64,000 nt of DNA from Gelidibacter sp038243395 (GTDB taxonomy: Bacteria; Bacteroidota; Bacteroidia; Flavobacteriales; Flavobacteriaceae): positions 1-64,000 of the forward strand of contig JBBSRC010000008.1 of the NCBI GenBank assembly GCA_038243395.1, written 5' to 3'. Numbering within the stretch: position 1 is the stretch's first letter; the number at the start of each line of letters is the position of its first letter. A program made the position numbers and the translations under genes. Below are positions 19,733 through 28,995 of this stretch, piece after piece. The notes below the pieces were generated by a model. That model was not told where the DNA came from and searched no databases. It saw only the letters and a list, made by a program, of their open reading frames with translations.

Positions 19733-20653
19733 ATGAGAAAATTTTTCAAAAATATAATTCTGCTTATTATTTTTGCTATTGTAATAGGTGAAGTAATCGT
19801 TAGGTTTACACATGCTGTTGCAGATATTCCTCAAAGAACAATCGATAAATATGGTATCCAAAAGTATATTCCAAATCAAGATGGTTATTGGAAAGGCGGT
19901 AAACATAAATGGAAGATTAATAAATTAGGATGGCCAGGTGAACTACCAAAAAGCTATGACCAACTTATTATGGTAATTGGAGATTCATTTATTGAAAACT
20001 TTATGAATCCAAACGACTGTCACCAATCCTCGTTTTTAAAGAAAGATTTAAAGGGTTATAACTTTATGGAAGCAGGACGATCCGGAGTTTCATTAATTGA
20101 AGCAATGGAAATAAGTAAGCAAATGGATTCGTTAAACCCAGTAAAATCTTTAATATATTTAAATGATAATGATTTTCTCGAGAGCGTTTCTGAAATTAAG
20201 AATTTAAGTGACATTACCCAGCTGAGCGTTAAAAATAATACCTTGGAATATGGGGAAATGAAAGCGCAGGGAATAAAGAAAGTTTTATACAACTGGAAGT
20301 TATTGTATTATTTTTATAATAGATTTCCTATTTCTAACATAAAAAACAAAAAAGATAAAACCAAAGACTCTATTATAATTTCCAAAAAAGAATTTCAATA
20401 TAAAACAGAAATATCACAGCTTATGGAGTATATAATTAACAACTATGAAATTGAAAACAAAACTTTGATATTTCAACCGAATTCCAATGAGTCAATAATC
20501 CAAAACTGTATAAAAGCAGGATTTGATATAATTGTTTTAAACTCTTCTAATGATAAACCAATGACTTTCGATTACGACAGTCATTGGTCATGTTATGGAC
20601 ATGAAAGAGCAGCCCAGCAAATAAGTAAACAAATTTTTAAAAAAAACAATTAA
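19733..20653 (+). CDS. SGNH-like periplasmic acyltransferase partner (AlgJ/AlgX-like)
   Basis: 306 aa. One N-terminal membrane anchor (about 5-24) and a periplasmic domain with GDSF (83-86, nucleophile Ser85) and DSH (282-284, catalytic His284), the Ser and Asp/His elements of SGNH hydrolases. It probably receives the acyl group from the MBOAT protein encoded immediately upstream and transfers it to the sugar. Function is inferred from the pair; overall similarity to AlgJ/AlgX is weak by eye. Confidence 0.75.
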   Translation: MRKFFKNIILLIIFAIVIGEVIVRFTHAVADIPQRTIDKYGIQKYIPNQDGYWKGGKHKWKINKLGWPGELPKSYDQLIMVIGDSFIENFMNPNDCHQSSFLKKDLKGYNFMEAGRSGVSLIEAMEISKQMDSLNPVKSLIYLNDNDFLESVSEIKNLSDITQLSVKNNTLEYGEMKAQGIKKVLYNWKLLYYFYNRFPISNIKNKKDKTKDSIIISKKEFQYKTEISQLMEYIINNYEIENKTLIFQPNSNESIIQNCIKAGFDIIVLNSSNDKPMTFDYDSHWSCYGHERAAQQISKQIFKKNN

Positions 20654-20749
20654 TTTTATTCTACATATTCATTAATGATTTAATCTTAAAGGATGCACAT
20701 AAGTTGAAAAAAATAGGTCTGTAATTTAAATTTTTGCGATATTTTTCAA

Positions 20750-21406
20750 TTATATAACAGTTATTTCTCTAAAATCAATAATAAAATTCTGTGGTAAACT
20801 TTCTTTATGCATATGCCTATGACCTTCAAAATGTACATTCATCCCATTATCCATCAAAGCAACACTTTTCCAACCCAAAGCATTCGGCGCAATAAAGTCC
20901 TTCTTTAAATTATCAGCTATATAATAGTAAACATTACCGCGCAATGAATTTTCAATCGCTTTAAAATTAGCAATACTTGGCTTTTCCGAACCAATTTCCT
21001 CGGAAATTACAATACAATCGGTATAATTTAAAATGCCTAGGCTCTTTAGTTTAGCTCGTTGTGTGTTTGATCGACCGTCGGTAATTATTCCTATCTTTCC
21101 GTTTTTAAATTTTATAGCCTGCATTACTTCTAAAACACCTTCGAAAAGTTTAATATCTGGATGGTGATTCCGATACATCTCAACCAATAGTCCCATTTCT
21201 GTGTTATAAGCATTGGCGACAAACTCAAAAACATTGATTTTACTTCTATATAAAGAAAACATCTTGGAATATAGTCGTTTCCAGTCGTTTGGGTCTAAAA
21301 ATAAAGCTATGGACTTATAGGCTGATTTTAAATAATCCAGTTCATTATATAGGGTGTCATCTAAGTCAAAGACAATGACAGTTTTATTATCAACCTTTAT
21401 ATCCAT
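20750..21406 (-). CDS. HAD-superfamily hydrolase
   Basis: 218 aa phosphatase-like protein. Motif I DLDDTLY with Asp14 and Asp16, motif II ITDGRSN, motif III Lys in SEKPSIANF and motif IV YIADNLKKDF are all present, so it should be an active phosphatase of subfamily I. Its start lies inside the end of the upstream ATP-grasp gene (17-base overlap), so the two are co-translated and probably act in one pathway. The substrate is unknown. Confidence 0.85.
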   Translation of the reverse strand: MDIKVDNKTVIVFDLDDTLYNELDYLKSAYKSIALFLDPNDWKRLYSKMFSLYRSKINVFEFVANAYNTEMGLLVEMYRNHHPDIKLFEGVLEVMQAIKFKNGKIGIITDGRSNTQRAKLKSLGILNYTDCIVISEEIGSEKPSIANFKAIENSLRGNVYYYIADNLKKDFIAPNALGWKSVALMDNGMNVHFEGHRHMHKESLPQNFIIDFREITVI

Positions 21407-22361
21407 GCACTAAAATTTCATCATCATAACGGATCATTAACAAATTTTTCTCCCAAATATCAAATTTTTCCTCAATTGTTTTTCCTAACATATATTCTTC
21501 AATAATCCACTTAGTGAAATTCGCTCCAGCTAAATATGATAATGGATATCCTCCACCAAAACGAGGATTAATTTCAATCCCATAAATATGTGTGGCATCC
21601 ATTTTATTCATGAAAAACTGTGCAGTCAGACACCCGACAGCACCTTGGATAAAGTTTAAGTTTTTTTTCAAATAAGGAACCAATTCATTATTTATTGTCA
21701 AAGCTTTATACACCTCCCCATCCCTGACTTCAATTCTCTTTCTAGGCACAACACATTTTAATTTGTTATCTTTTCCAAAGTATAAATCACAAGTATATTC
21801 CTCATAAACATCTTGATCTAAATACTCTAAGAACATGAGCTTTTCGTTATTAAAATGATAATCAGTTAAATCTTCCTTAGTCCTAATAATGAAAGTATCT
21901 ACGCTCCTGCTTCCATCTGCAGGCTTAATGAAAATTGGAAATTTGAAATTATCTTTTGGGTATTCTTCTGCTACATTTATATTATGTTCTTTGAAAAATT
22001 CATGTATTAATCTTTTATCTCTGCACGTTGAAACAAATTCCACTGAAGAAATCACAATCACTATACCTTTCTCCTTAAAACTCATTTTGTTTTTTGCCAG
22101 TTCAAGTAATTCAGTATCTATCGTTGGAACGATTAAACTAATGTCATGAGATATACAAAAATCAATTAAAACATCAACATAATTAGGATCATCAAGTCTG
22201 GGTGCTTTGAAATAATCATCAGCAACTTGACAAGCTGCTGACAACAAAGGGTCTGAATCAGTAGCATATACTTTTCGTCTGGAATCAATTCTTTTTAATT
22301 CATTTTGAAAAGATCTTACAAGAGAAACTCTCCGTCCAGCTGAAGTTATTAGGATATTCAT
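21390..22361 (-). CDS. ATP-grasp enzyme (carbamoyl-phosphate synthase-like)
   Basis: 323 aa. N-terminal Rossmann-type preATP domain (ILITSAGRRVSLVRSF), then the ATP-grasp fold with FIKPADGSRSV (about 146-156) and the Mg-binding EINPRFGGGYPLSY (about 263-276). ATP-grasp enzymes make acyl-phosphates and ligate them to amines or thiols. It is coupled to the HAD phosphatase downstream. Inference: the pair makes or attaches an amino-acid-like modification or activated precursor for the EPS. The reaction is not assignable. Confidence 0.82.
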   Translation of the reverse strand: MNILITSAGRRVSLVRSFQNELKRIDSRRKVYATDSDPLLSAACQVADDYFKAPRLDDPNYVDVLIDFCISHDISLIVPTIDTELLELAKNKMSFKEKGIVIVISSVEFVSTCRDKRLIHEFFKEHNINVAEEYPKDNFKFPIFIKPADGSRSVDTFIIRTKEDLTDYHFNNEKLMFLEYLDQDVYEEYTCDLYFGKDNKLKCVVPRKRIEVRDGEVYKALTINNELVPYLKKNLNFIQGAVGCLTAQFFMNKMDATHIYGIEINPRFGGGYPLSYLAGANFTKWIIEEYMLGKTIEEKFDIWEKNLLMIRYDDEILVHGYKG

Positions 22362-22757
22362 TTGTCTAATTTTGGTTCGGCATTAGGTCACTGTTTTAAA
22401 AAAATCAATTAAAATTGATAAAGATACCATAGATAAAACAATCCAAGTTAAAGAAACAACATAAAATTTAAAAATAGGCAATAAATAGACCTCAAGTTTT
22501 ATAAAATAAACAACTCTTACTAACTAATATATTTTAATATATTTGCGCGATTTTTATAAACCTTAATAGCCTGTAATAAAACGTTGCTAATTTAGAAATA
22601 GATTGAACAACGTAAATATTTACTTTTAATCGTTTTAATACCGATGGTCTGAACATAAAACCGCATATTTATCCTTTATTTTAGATCGTGTCCCAGATCC
22701 CTCTATTGACATGAAATTGAACGGTAATTGTAATTGTTACTTAGCAATTTTTAACTT
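22362..22757. other. Divergent regulatory region before the aminotransferase-wzc operon
   Basis: About 400 AT-rich bases between the divergent ATP-grasp and aminotransferase genes. It contains one clear -7 box (22538-22545), leaving an untranslated leader of about 200 bases before the ATG at 22758. No ORF or known riboswitch motif was recognised. Confidence 0.5.
22538..22545 (+). promoter_or_regulatory. -7 box (TATATTTG) for the aminotransferase-wza-wzc operon
   Basis: A perfect TAnnTTTG element followed by GCGCGA, about 212 bases before the start at 22758. The -33 element is not evident. Confidence 0.45.
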
Positions 22758-23882
22758 ATGAATTCAAAAATTTGGCTCTCATCCCCGCATATGAGCGGAA
22801 ATGAACTATCCTTTATAAATGAAGCTTTCAACTCCAATTGGGTGGCACCCTTAGGTCCCAACGTAAATGGCTTCGAATTAGATTTGCAATCCTATCTCAA
22901 TGAGGATCGTCATGTTGCTGCACTGGCATCCGGTACTTCAGCCTTACACCTAAGTCTTATTTTATTAAATGTTGGAAATGGAGATGAAGTCATTTGTCAA
23001 AGTAAAACCTTCTCAGCCTCTGCCTATCCCATTGTTTATCAGGGTGCAACGCCCGTTTTTGTAGATAGTGAGAGAGATACTTGGAATATGTGTCCTATCC
23101 AGTTAGAAATAGCAATTAAAGATAGAATTACCAAGGGAAATAAACCTAAGGCTATCATTGCTGTACATTTGTACGGTATGCCTTACAAAGTAGATGAGAT
23201 TAATGCAGTTGCCTTAAAATACGATATTCCAGTTGTTGAAGACAGCGCAGAATCTTTAGGAAGCCGGTATAAAGGTCAGAATTGTGGAACGTTTGGGGAA
23301 TTTTCAATATTATCCTTTAATGGCAATAAAATCATAACCACTTCTGGAGGTGGCGCTCTCGTTTCTAAGAGTTTAAAACATAAAGAAAAGGCTGTTTTCT
23401 TAGCAACACAGGCCCGAGATAATGCACCACATTATTTGCATTCTCAGATCGGATACAATTATAGAATGTCAAATATCATTGCTGGTATAGGTCGAGGTCA
23501 GATGACCATATTAGACAGTCACGTTGCAAAACGACGAAAAAATCATGAGATTTATGTAAATTCCTTTAAAGACAATAAAAATATTATATTTTTGCAAGAA
23601 CCGGAAGGACATTTTTCAAATCGTTGGTTATCTTGTATTTTACTAGATTCCTACTCAATAAGAGAAGGTTTAAGGAAGCATTTGGAAAAGGAAGATATAG
23701 AGTCCAGACCATTATGGAAACCCATGCATCAACAACCTGTTTTTAAAGATGCTCCTTGTTATCTCAACGGTGTTTCAGACGAATTGTTTGAAAAAGGCCT
23801 TTGTTTGCCTAGTGGATCAAATCTTACAGATATCGAACGCAATAGAGTATTGGACTCAATTAATGCGTATTTTAGCGCATGA
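22758..23882 (+). CDS. DegT/DnrJ/EryC1/StrS-family sugar aminotransferase (PglE-like)
   Basis: 374 aa PLP enzyme. Seen: SGTSALHLSL (58-67), EDSAESLGS (161-169, Asp162 for the pyridine nitrogen) and SFNGNKIITT (186-195) with PLP-binding Lys191. It transfers an amino group from glutamate to a keto sugar nucleotide. The dehydratase gene follows with a 4-base overlap, so the likely substrate is UDP-4-keto-6-deoxy-GlcNAc, giving a 4-amino sugar. Confidence 0.88.
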   Translation: MNSKIWLSSPHMSGNELSFINEAFNSNWVAPLGPNVNGFELDLQSYLNEDRHVAALASGTSALHLSLILLNVGNGDEVICQSKTFSASAYPIVYQGATPVFVDSERDTWNMCPIQLEIAIKDRITKGNKPKAIIAVHLYGMPYKVDEINAVALKYDIPVVEDSAESLGSRYKGQNCGTFGEFSILSFNGNKIITTSGGGALVSKSLKHKEKAVFLATQARDNAPHYLHSQIGYNYRMSNIIAGIGRGQMTILDSHVAKRRKNHEIYVNSFKDNKNIIFLQEPEGHFSNRWLSCILLDSYSIREGLRKHLEKEDIESRPLWKPMHQQPVFKDAPCYLNGVSDELFEKGLCLPSGSNLTDIERNRVLDSINAYFSA

Positions 23883-25768
23883 TATATAAGTATCTACATA
23901 TAGTATCTCAAAAATACGCTTCCAAATGGTTAGTACTTCTCTGCGATTTATTGATTGTGGTTATTACTTTCTTTTTAGCCTATCTAATTAGATTCAATTT
24001 TAAAATCGAATTTGACCTCCATTTAATGGTGTCCCAAATTCCCTATGTGCTTTTAGCTGCAATAATTAGTTTTTTAGCTGTTAGATCACATAAAGGAGTC
24101 GTAAGATTTACAGGCTACAAGGACATTATCAATATTATTATTGGCGCTAATATTCTCGCGACAATATTGATTATCTCTACGTTCTTTAGCCGGAAATTCA
24201 ACTATGATGAATTGTTCGATATTCCTGGATCTATTATATATATTCATCTTTTGCTCAATATTGCATTCATCATTGGATTTAAATTACTCATAAAATCTCT
24301 CTATAATACCTTAACAAACGATTTTGTTGCCACTAAAAATGTATTAATATTTGGTGCTGGAAATGCGGGTATGATTACTTACGATGCTATCAGCAATGAT
24401 CCTCAAAACAGCTATCGCGTTATAGGATTCATAGATGACAATGAAAGTAAAGTTGGCAAAAAAATAAATCTTTTACGAGTTCATAGCTTAAAACAAATCA
24501 CAACAGAATTAGTTTCAAAAAATGCTATAGATGAGGTAATAGTCTCAATTCAAAATATTGACCCAACCCGCTTACTTCAAATAACTGGTTATTTATTTGA
24601 TTTGGGACTGCACGTCAAAATTGTCCCTCCTGTACAAAGTTGGATCGATGGCGATTTAAGTATAGGACAAATTAAAAATGTTAATATTGAAGATTTGTTG
24701 GGAAGAGATCCGATATCGATTGTCAATCCTGCACTTATTGACGAATATGAAAATAAAATAATACTTATTACAGGCGCGGCAGGATCAATTGGTAGCGAAA
24801 TTTGCAGAAAAATAAGTCGCTACAATTATAAAAAATTAATTTTACTTGATAATTCAGAGACAGCACTCTATGATCTTCAGCAAGAATTTAGGCAACGAGG
24901 CTTAGATAACATAGAAGTTATTGTTGCCGATGTGAGAAACAGGTTGAGACTTGAACAAATATTTAATCAATACAAGCCTAAAATAATTTTTCATGCTGCT
25001 GCCTACAAACATGTGCCATTAATGGAAAACAATCCGTTTGAGGCGGTAAGTGTTAATATTGGAGGCACGAAAAATGTAGTCGACATCGCGGTTATGCACA
25101 GTGTAGATAAGTTTGTGTTGATTTCAACAGATAAAGCAGTAAATCCAACAAATGTCATGGGAGCAACTAAACGTATCGCTGAGCTCTACGTTACTTGTCT
25201 TAAAGAAAAAGGTAAAACAAAGTTTATAACAACAAGGTTTGGAAATGTTTTAGGTTCGAATGGATCAGTTATTCCATTATTTAAAAAACAAATTGCACAA
25301 GGGGGGCCCCTAACTGTAACACATAAAGATATTACTCGTTATTTTATGACCATTCCAGAGGCTTGTCAACTTGTTCTTGAAGCCGCCACAATGGGTAATG
25401 GCGGAGAAATCTTTGTATTTGATATGGGAGAACCCGTTAAGATATTTAACCTTGCAACCAATATGATCATTCTTTCGGGTTTACGTTATCCTGAAGACAT
25501 CGATATTAAAATTACTGGTTTAAGACCTGGCGAGAAAATTTTCGAAGAACTTTTGGCTGATGGAGAAAACACTACAAAAACCTATCATGAAAAAATAATG
25601 ATTGCAAAATCGAGACGTATTGAAGTTGTGGATATTGAAAAACAAATTAATAAATTGGCGACAGTCAACACTTTAATTCAGCCTCTTGAAATAGTATCTT
25701 CAATCAAACGTTTAATTCCTGAATATAAATCTAATAACTCCACTTACGAAGTTTTAGACAATAAATAA
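23879..25768 (+). CDS. Membrane nucleotide-sugar 4,6-dehydratase (PglF/WbpM/CapD type)
   Basis: 629 aa. Four N-terminal membrane segments (about 17-145), a first Rossmann-like region (VLIFGAGNAGMI, near 157), then the catalytic SDR domain with LITGAAGSIGSEI (near 297) and STDKAVNPTNVMGATKR (near 420). These enzymes convert UDP-GlcNAc to the 4-keto-6-deoxy sugar. Full length for the family. Coupled to the aminotransferase and likely supplies the first sugar for the PglC-type transferase at 15152. Confidence 0.9.
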   Translation: MIYKYLHIVSQKYASKWLVLLCDLLIVVITFFLAYLIRFNFKIEFDLHLMVSQIPYVLLAAIISFLAVRSHKGVVRFTGYKDIINIIIGANILATILIISTFFSRKFNYDELFDIPGSIIYIHLLLNIAFIIGFKLLIKSLYNTLTNDFVATKNVLIFGAGNAGMITYDAISNDPQNSYRVIGFIDDNESKVGKKINLLRVHSLKQITTELVSKNAIDEVIVSIQNIDPTRLLQITGYLFDLGLHVKIVPPVQSWIDGDLSIGQIKNVNIEDLLGRDPISIVNPALIDEYENKIILITGAAGSIGSEICRKISRYNYKKLILLDNSETALYDLQQEFRQRGLDNIEVIVADVRNRLRLEQIFNQYKPKIIFHAAAYKHVPLMENNPFEAVSVNIGGTKNVVDIAVMHSVDKFVLISTDKAVNPTNVMGATKRIAELYVTCLKEKGKTKFITTRFGNVLGSNGSVIPLFKKQIAQGGPLTVTHKDITRYFMTIPEACQLVLEAATMGNGGEIFVFDMGEPVKIFNLATNMIILSGLRYPEDIDIKITGLRPGEKIFEELLADGENTTKTYHEKIMIAKSRRIEVVDIEKQINKLATVNTLIQPLEIVSSIKRLIPEYKSNNSTYEVLDNK

Positions 25769-25800
25769 CCAATTTTAAACTATACTTTAAAACTTCTCAA

Positions 25801-26574
25801 ATGAAAATAAGTTTTGTAATACTCTATATATTAGCGATAGTTATGACTACATCTTGCGCATCTCGTAAAGATTTTGTCTACTTTCAGGATAGACCAATGA
25901 GTGAAGGATATATAGACTCAGCACCTGAACAACTTGTTTATAAGCCAGAAGATATTTTAATAATCAGTGTTTCAGCCGCCGACCCTATTGCCGCTCAGCC
26001 ATTTAATTTATCTATAGTTTCTGAAAGCAGAGATGTTACTAGCCTAACTGGTCGTGAAGTACAGCAAACTTATTTAATCGATTATAAGGGAAATATCGAG
26101 TTCCCTGTTTTAGGTACTTTACATATCGCCGGACTGACCAGATTAGCACTTACTACCTTGTTAAAAGAAAAAATAAGTGAATATGCAAAGGATCCAATCG
26201 TAAATATTAGGCTGGTTAATTTTACAATCACAGTAATTGGAGAAGTTTCAGATCCAGGTACTTTTACCATACAAAATGAACGCATAACTCTGCCTCAAGC
26301 TCTCGGTTTAGCAAACGACCTGACAATTTTCGGAAAGCGAAAAGATGTTCTACTCATTCGAGAAGTTGATGGGAAAAAGAAATTTGCAAAGATTGACTTA
26401 ACTACAGTGAATGCGGTAAGTTCCCCACTTTATTATTTGCAACAAAACGATGTTATCATAGTAGAACCAAATAATGCAAGAATACGATCCGCTAGTTATA
26501 ATCAAAATAATGGAGTTCTAATATCAGCTATAGGTACTTTGACAACAATTATAGCAGTATTCTTAATTAAATAA
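25801..26574 (+). CDS. wza: Polysaccharide export lipoprotein (Wza-like)
   Basis: 257 aa. Signal peptide with lipobox ending TTSC (Cys19), a poly-export domain (about 45-135, YKPEDILIISVSA), an SLBB-like segment (about 140-215, ITVIGEVSDPGTF) and a C-terminal hydrophobic segment (about 240-256). It forms the outer-membrane channel for EPS. 32 bases after the dehydratase and 20 before the Wzc gene. Confidence 0.9.
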   Translation: MKISFVILYILAIVMTTSCASRKDFVYFQDRPMSEGYIDSAPEQLVYKPEDILIISVSAADPIAAQPFNLSIVSESRDVTSLTGREVQQTYLIDYKGNIEFPVLGTLHIAGLTRLALTTLLKEKISEYAKDPIVNIRLVNFTITVIGEVSDPGTFTIQNERITLPQALGLANDLTIFGKRKDVLLIREVDGKKKFAKIDLTTVNAVSSPLYYLQQNDVIIVEPNNARIRSASYNQNNGVLISAIGTLTTIIAVFLIK

Positions 26575-26594
26575 ATTAATTATAATAAAATTTC

Positions 26595-28958
26595 ATGGAA
26601 CCCAAAACACTCAACCCAAAGAATGAACTCAAAAATACCTTAGACCTTTATCTTGGTCACTGGAAATTGATTTCGTTTTTTGTTATTATTGCCATGGCCT
26701 TGGCTTTTAGTTATCTTCGTTATACCACCTATCAATATCAAGCTTCTGCAAGTATTAAAATTAAAGACGAGAAACAATCTCAAAAATTGCCTGGCATGGA
26801 GGAAATTTCTAGTGGCGGTCTATTTTCAGGAGGAGCCAACAAAGTTAAAGACGAAATTGCGGTAATGACGTCCCGAAATATATTTTCTAATATTGTAAAG
26901 AAGCTTGAACTCAATATTAAATATTATAAACAAGGTAAAATCAAAGAAGAAGAGGTGTATGAGAATCCGCCAATTAAATTAAATTTCTTTATTAGTGATT
27001 CATTAATTTACAAAATTGATGCTGCTCTCTTTATTAAGATCAAATCGGCATCAGAATTTTTAGTGTTCGAAGATGATGGTAGATCAATAATAGATCGGAA
27101 TGATTCTGACGGAAAGGCATTTTCGTTTGGTGATCGCATTAATATAGGATTTGGTGATTTTATGTTACTGCCAAACACTGGCACGAACGCTCCTCAAATA
27201 GGAAGTAACCTAAAGATTATAATTAAACCAGTTTCATCCGTTGTGAATAGCTATCAGTCGGCAGTTGTTACGTCTACACAGGATGGTTCGAGTGTTGTCG
27301 GCTTGACACTGAAAGACAACAACCCCCAAAAAGCTGTAGATATTCTTAACCAGATAGTTAGGGAATACAACAATGATGTTATTGCAGATAAAGAAGATGT
27401 TATAAAAGTAACTTCAGACTTTATTAATAACCGCTTGGAATTGGTTTTTAAGGAACTAGAAGATGTGGATTTCACGGCTGAACAGCTCCAAAAAAGAAAT
27501 AACTTAACGGCTTTAGGCTCCCAAGCTAATATCTATTTAGAAAGTGAAAAACAAAATGAGTTTCAAATAAGTAACACTGCAAATACAATTCAATTAATAG
27601 ATTATTTACAACAGGAAATCAAAGAAAAAAACAAGAGTTCTGACTTATTACCATCTAATCTAGGAATTGCTGATGCAAACGTCAACCAAGTTACAAAAAC
27701 TCATAATGAATTAGTTGCACAGCGCGATAAATTATTGAAAAATTCGAGTGAAAAAAATCCAATTGTAATCAACTTGAATAATGAAATAAACGCTCTGAAA
27801 GATAATTTAGAGAATTCATTGACCAATATGAAGAAGTCTAGCGAAATTACACTTAACAGTCTTAATAGAGAAGACGCTAGAATTAGAGGACAACTTTATA
27901 CCGCACCAACCAAACAAAGACAACTTAGAGATATCGAACGTCAACAGAATATCAAAGAATCTCTTTATTTATATCTTTTAGAGAAGCGTGAAGAATCAGC
28001 CATTAGTCTCGGTATGTTTTCACCAAACGCGAAAGTTATTGATACGGCTTATTCAAATTATTATCCAGTTGCACCTAATAAAATGCTTACATACTTAGGT
28101 TCGATATTGTTGGGACTAATGATTCCTGTCGGGTTCATTTATATTAAGGACATGTTAGACACTAAAATTTACGATAAGAATGATTTAATGGAAGTTCTTA
28201 GAATTCCATATATTGGTGATGTTCCAAGCACAAGTAAAAAAACAAAGCTTATTAATAAAGTTGATTACAGTCCTAAGGCTGAGTCTTTCAGAATTATTAG
28301 ATCTAATATAGATTTTTTATTAAAAGATCTCAATACTCATACTAAGAAAATATTTATTACTTCTACTCGAGCACAGGAAGGTAAGTCACATACCAGTACT
28401 AATCTGGCTTCTTCTATTTCTTTCTCTGAGAAAACAGTCCTTTTAATTGAAATGGATATTCGAGCACCTAAAATAATGCACTATCTTAAAGAGAAACCAA
28501 CAACCAAAATCGGTCTTTCAGATTTTTTAGCAGACAAGAATTTGAAACCTGATGAGATTGTCAATAAATTGAAGGATAATGAGTATTTAGATGTTATTAC
28601 TTCAGGAACCATCCCTCCTAACCCTTCAGAACTCTTAATAAGCAAAAGAGTTCAAGAGTTGTTTGAATTTTTTGAGAATAAGTATGATTATATAATTGTG
28701 GACACATCTGCAGTAGGACTCGTAAGTGATACACTTATTGTCTCAAAATTTGCCGACATGTTTTTATATGTTGTGAGCGCAGATAATATTGATAAAAGAC
28801 ATTTGGTCGCTGTTGCGAAACCACTTTTTGAAGATCATAGATTACCAAAAATGAACCTGTTACTAAACGGCACCAATTTTGACAAAAAAGGTACAGGCTA
28901 TGGTTATGGCTACGGAACTGATCCTGGAATTAAAAAGAAATGGTATCAATTTACTTAA
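26595..28958 (+). CDS. wzc: Polysaccharide co-polymerase / BY-kinase (Wzc-like)
   Basis: 787 aa inner-membrane protein: Wzz domain with an N-terminal membrane segment (about 26-46), a long coiled-coil periplasmic region (about 270-440), a second membrane segment (about 497-517) and a cytoplasmic tyrosine-kinase domain with Walker A AQEGKSHTS, Walker A' LIEMDIRAPK and Walker B YIIVDTS. The C-terminus is Tyr-rich (YGYGYG and WYQF), the usual autophosphorylation cluster. It controls chain length and export with Wza. No Wzb-type or PHP-type phosphatase gene lies in the window. Confidence 0.93.
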   Translation: MEPKTLNPKNELKNTLDLYLGHWKLISFFVIIAMALAFSYLRYTTYQYQASASIKIKDEKQSQKLPGMEEISSGGLFSGGANKVKDEIAVMTSRNIFSNIVKKLELNIKYYKQGKIKEEEVYENPPIKLNFFISDSLIYKIDAALFIKIKSASEFLVFEDDGRSIIDRNDSDGKAFSFGDRINIGFGDFMLLPNTGTNAPQIGSNLKIIIKPVSSVVNSYQSAVVTSTQDGSSVVGLTLKDNNPQKAVDILNQIVREYNNDVIADKEDVIKVTSDFINNRLELVFKELEDVDFTAEQLQKRNNLTALGSQANIYLESEKQNEFQISNTANTIQLIDYLQQEIKEKNKSSDLLPSNLGIADANVNQVTKTHNELVAQRDKLLKNSSEKNPIVINLNNEINALKDNLENSLTNMKKSSEITLNSLNREDARIRGQLYTAPTKQRQLRDIERQQNIKESLYLYLLEKREESAISLGMFSPNAKVIDTAYSNYYPVAPNKMLTYLGSILLGLMIPVGFIYIKDMLDTKIYDKNDLMEVLRIPYIGDVPSTSKKTKLINKVDYSPKAESFRIIRSNIDFLLKDLNTHTKKIFITSTRAQEGKSHTSTNLASSISFSEKTVLLIEMDIRAPKIMHYLKEKPTTKIGLSDFLADKNLKPDEIVNKLKDNEYLDVITSGTIPPNPSELLISKRVQELFEFFENKYDYIIVDTSAVGLVSDTLIVSKFADMFLYVVSADNIDKRHLVAVAKPLFEDHRLPKMNLLLNGTNFDKKGTGYGYGYGTDPGIKKKWYQFT

Positions 28959-28965
28959 TAAAAAA

Positions 28966-28991
28966 ACTCCGATGCTTTAAAACATCGGAGT
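28966..28991. terminator. Strong bidirectional terminator closing the EPS operon
   Basis: ACTCCGATG and CATCGGAGT form a perfect 9-bp stem with an 8-base loop, flanked by A6 on the left and T6 on the right. It lies between the convergent wzc and proline dehydrogenase genes and can serve both strands. Confidence 0.92.
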
Positions 28992-28995
28992 TTTT

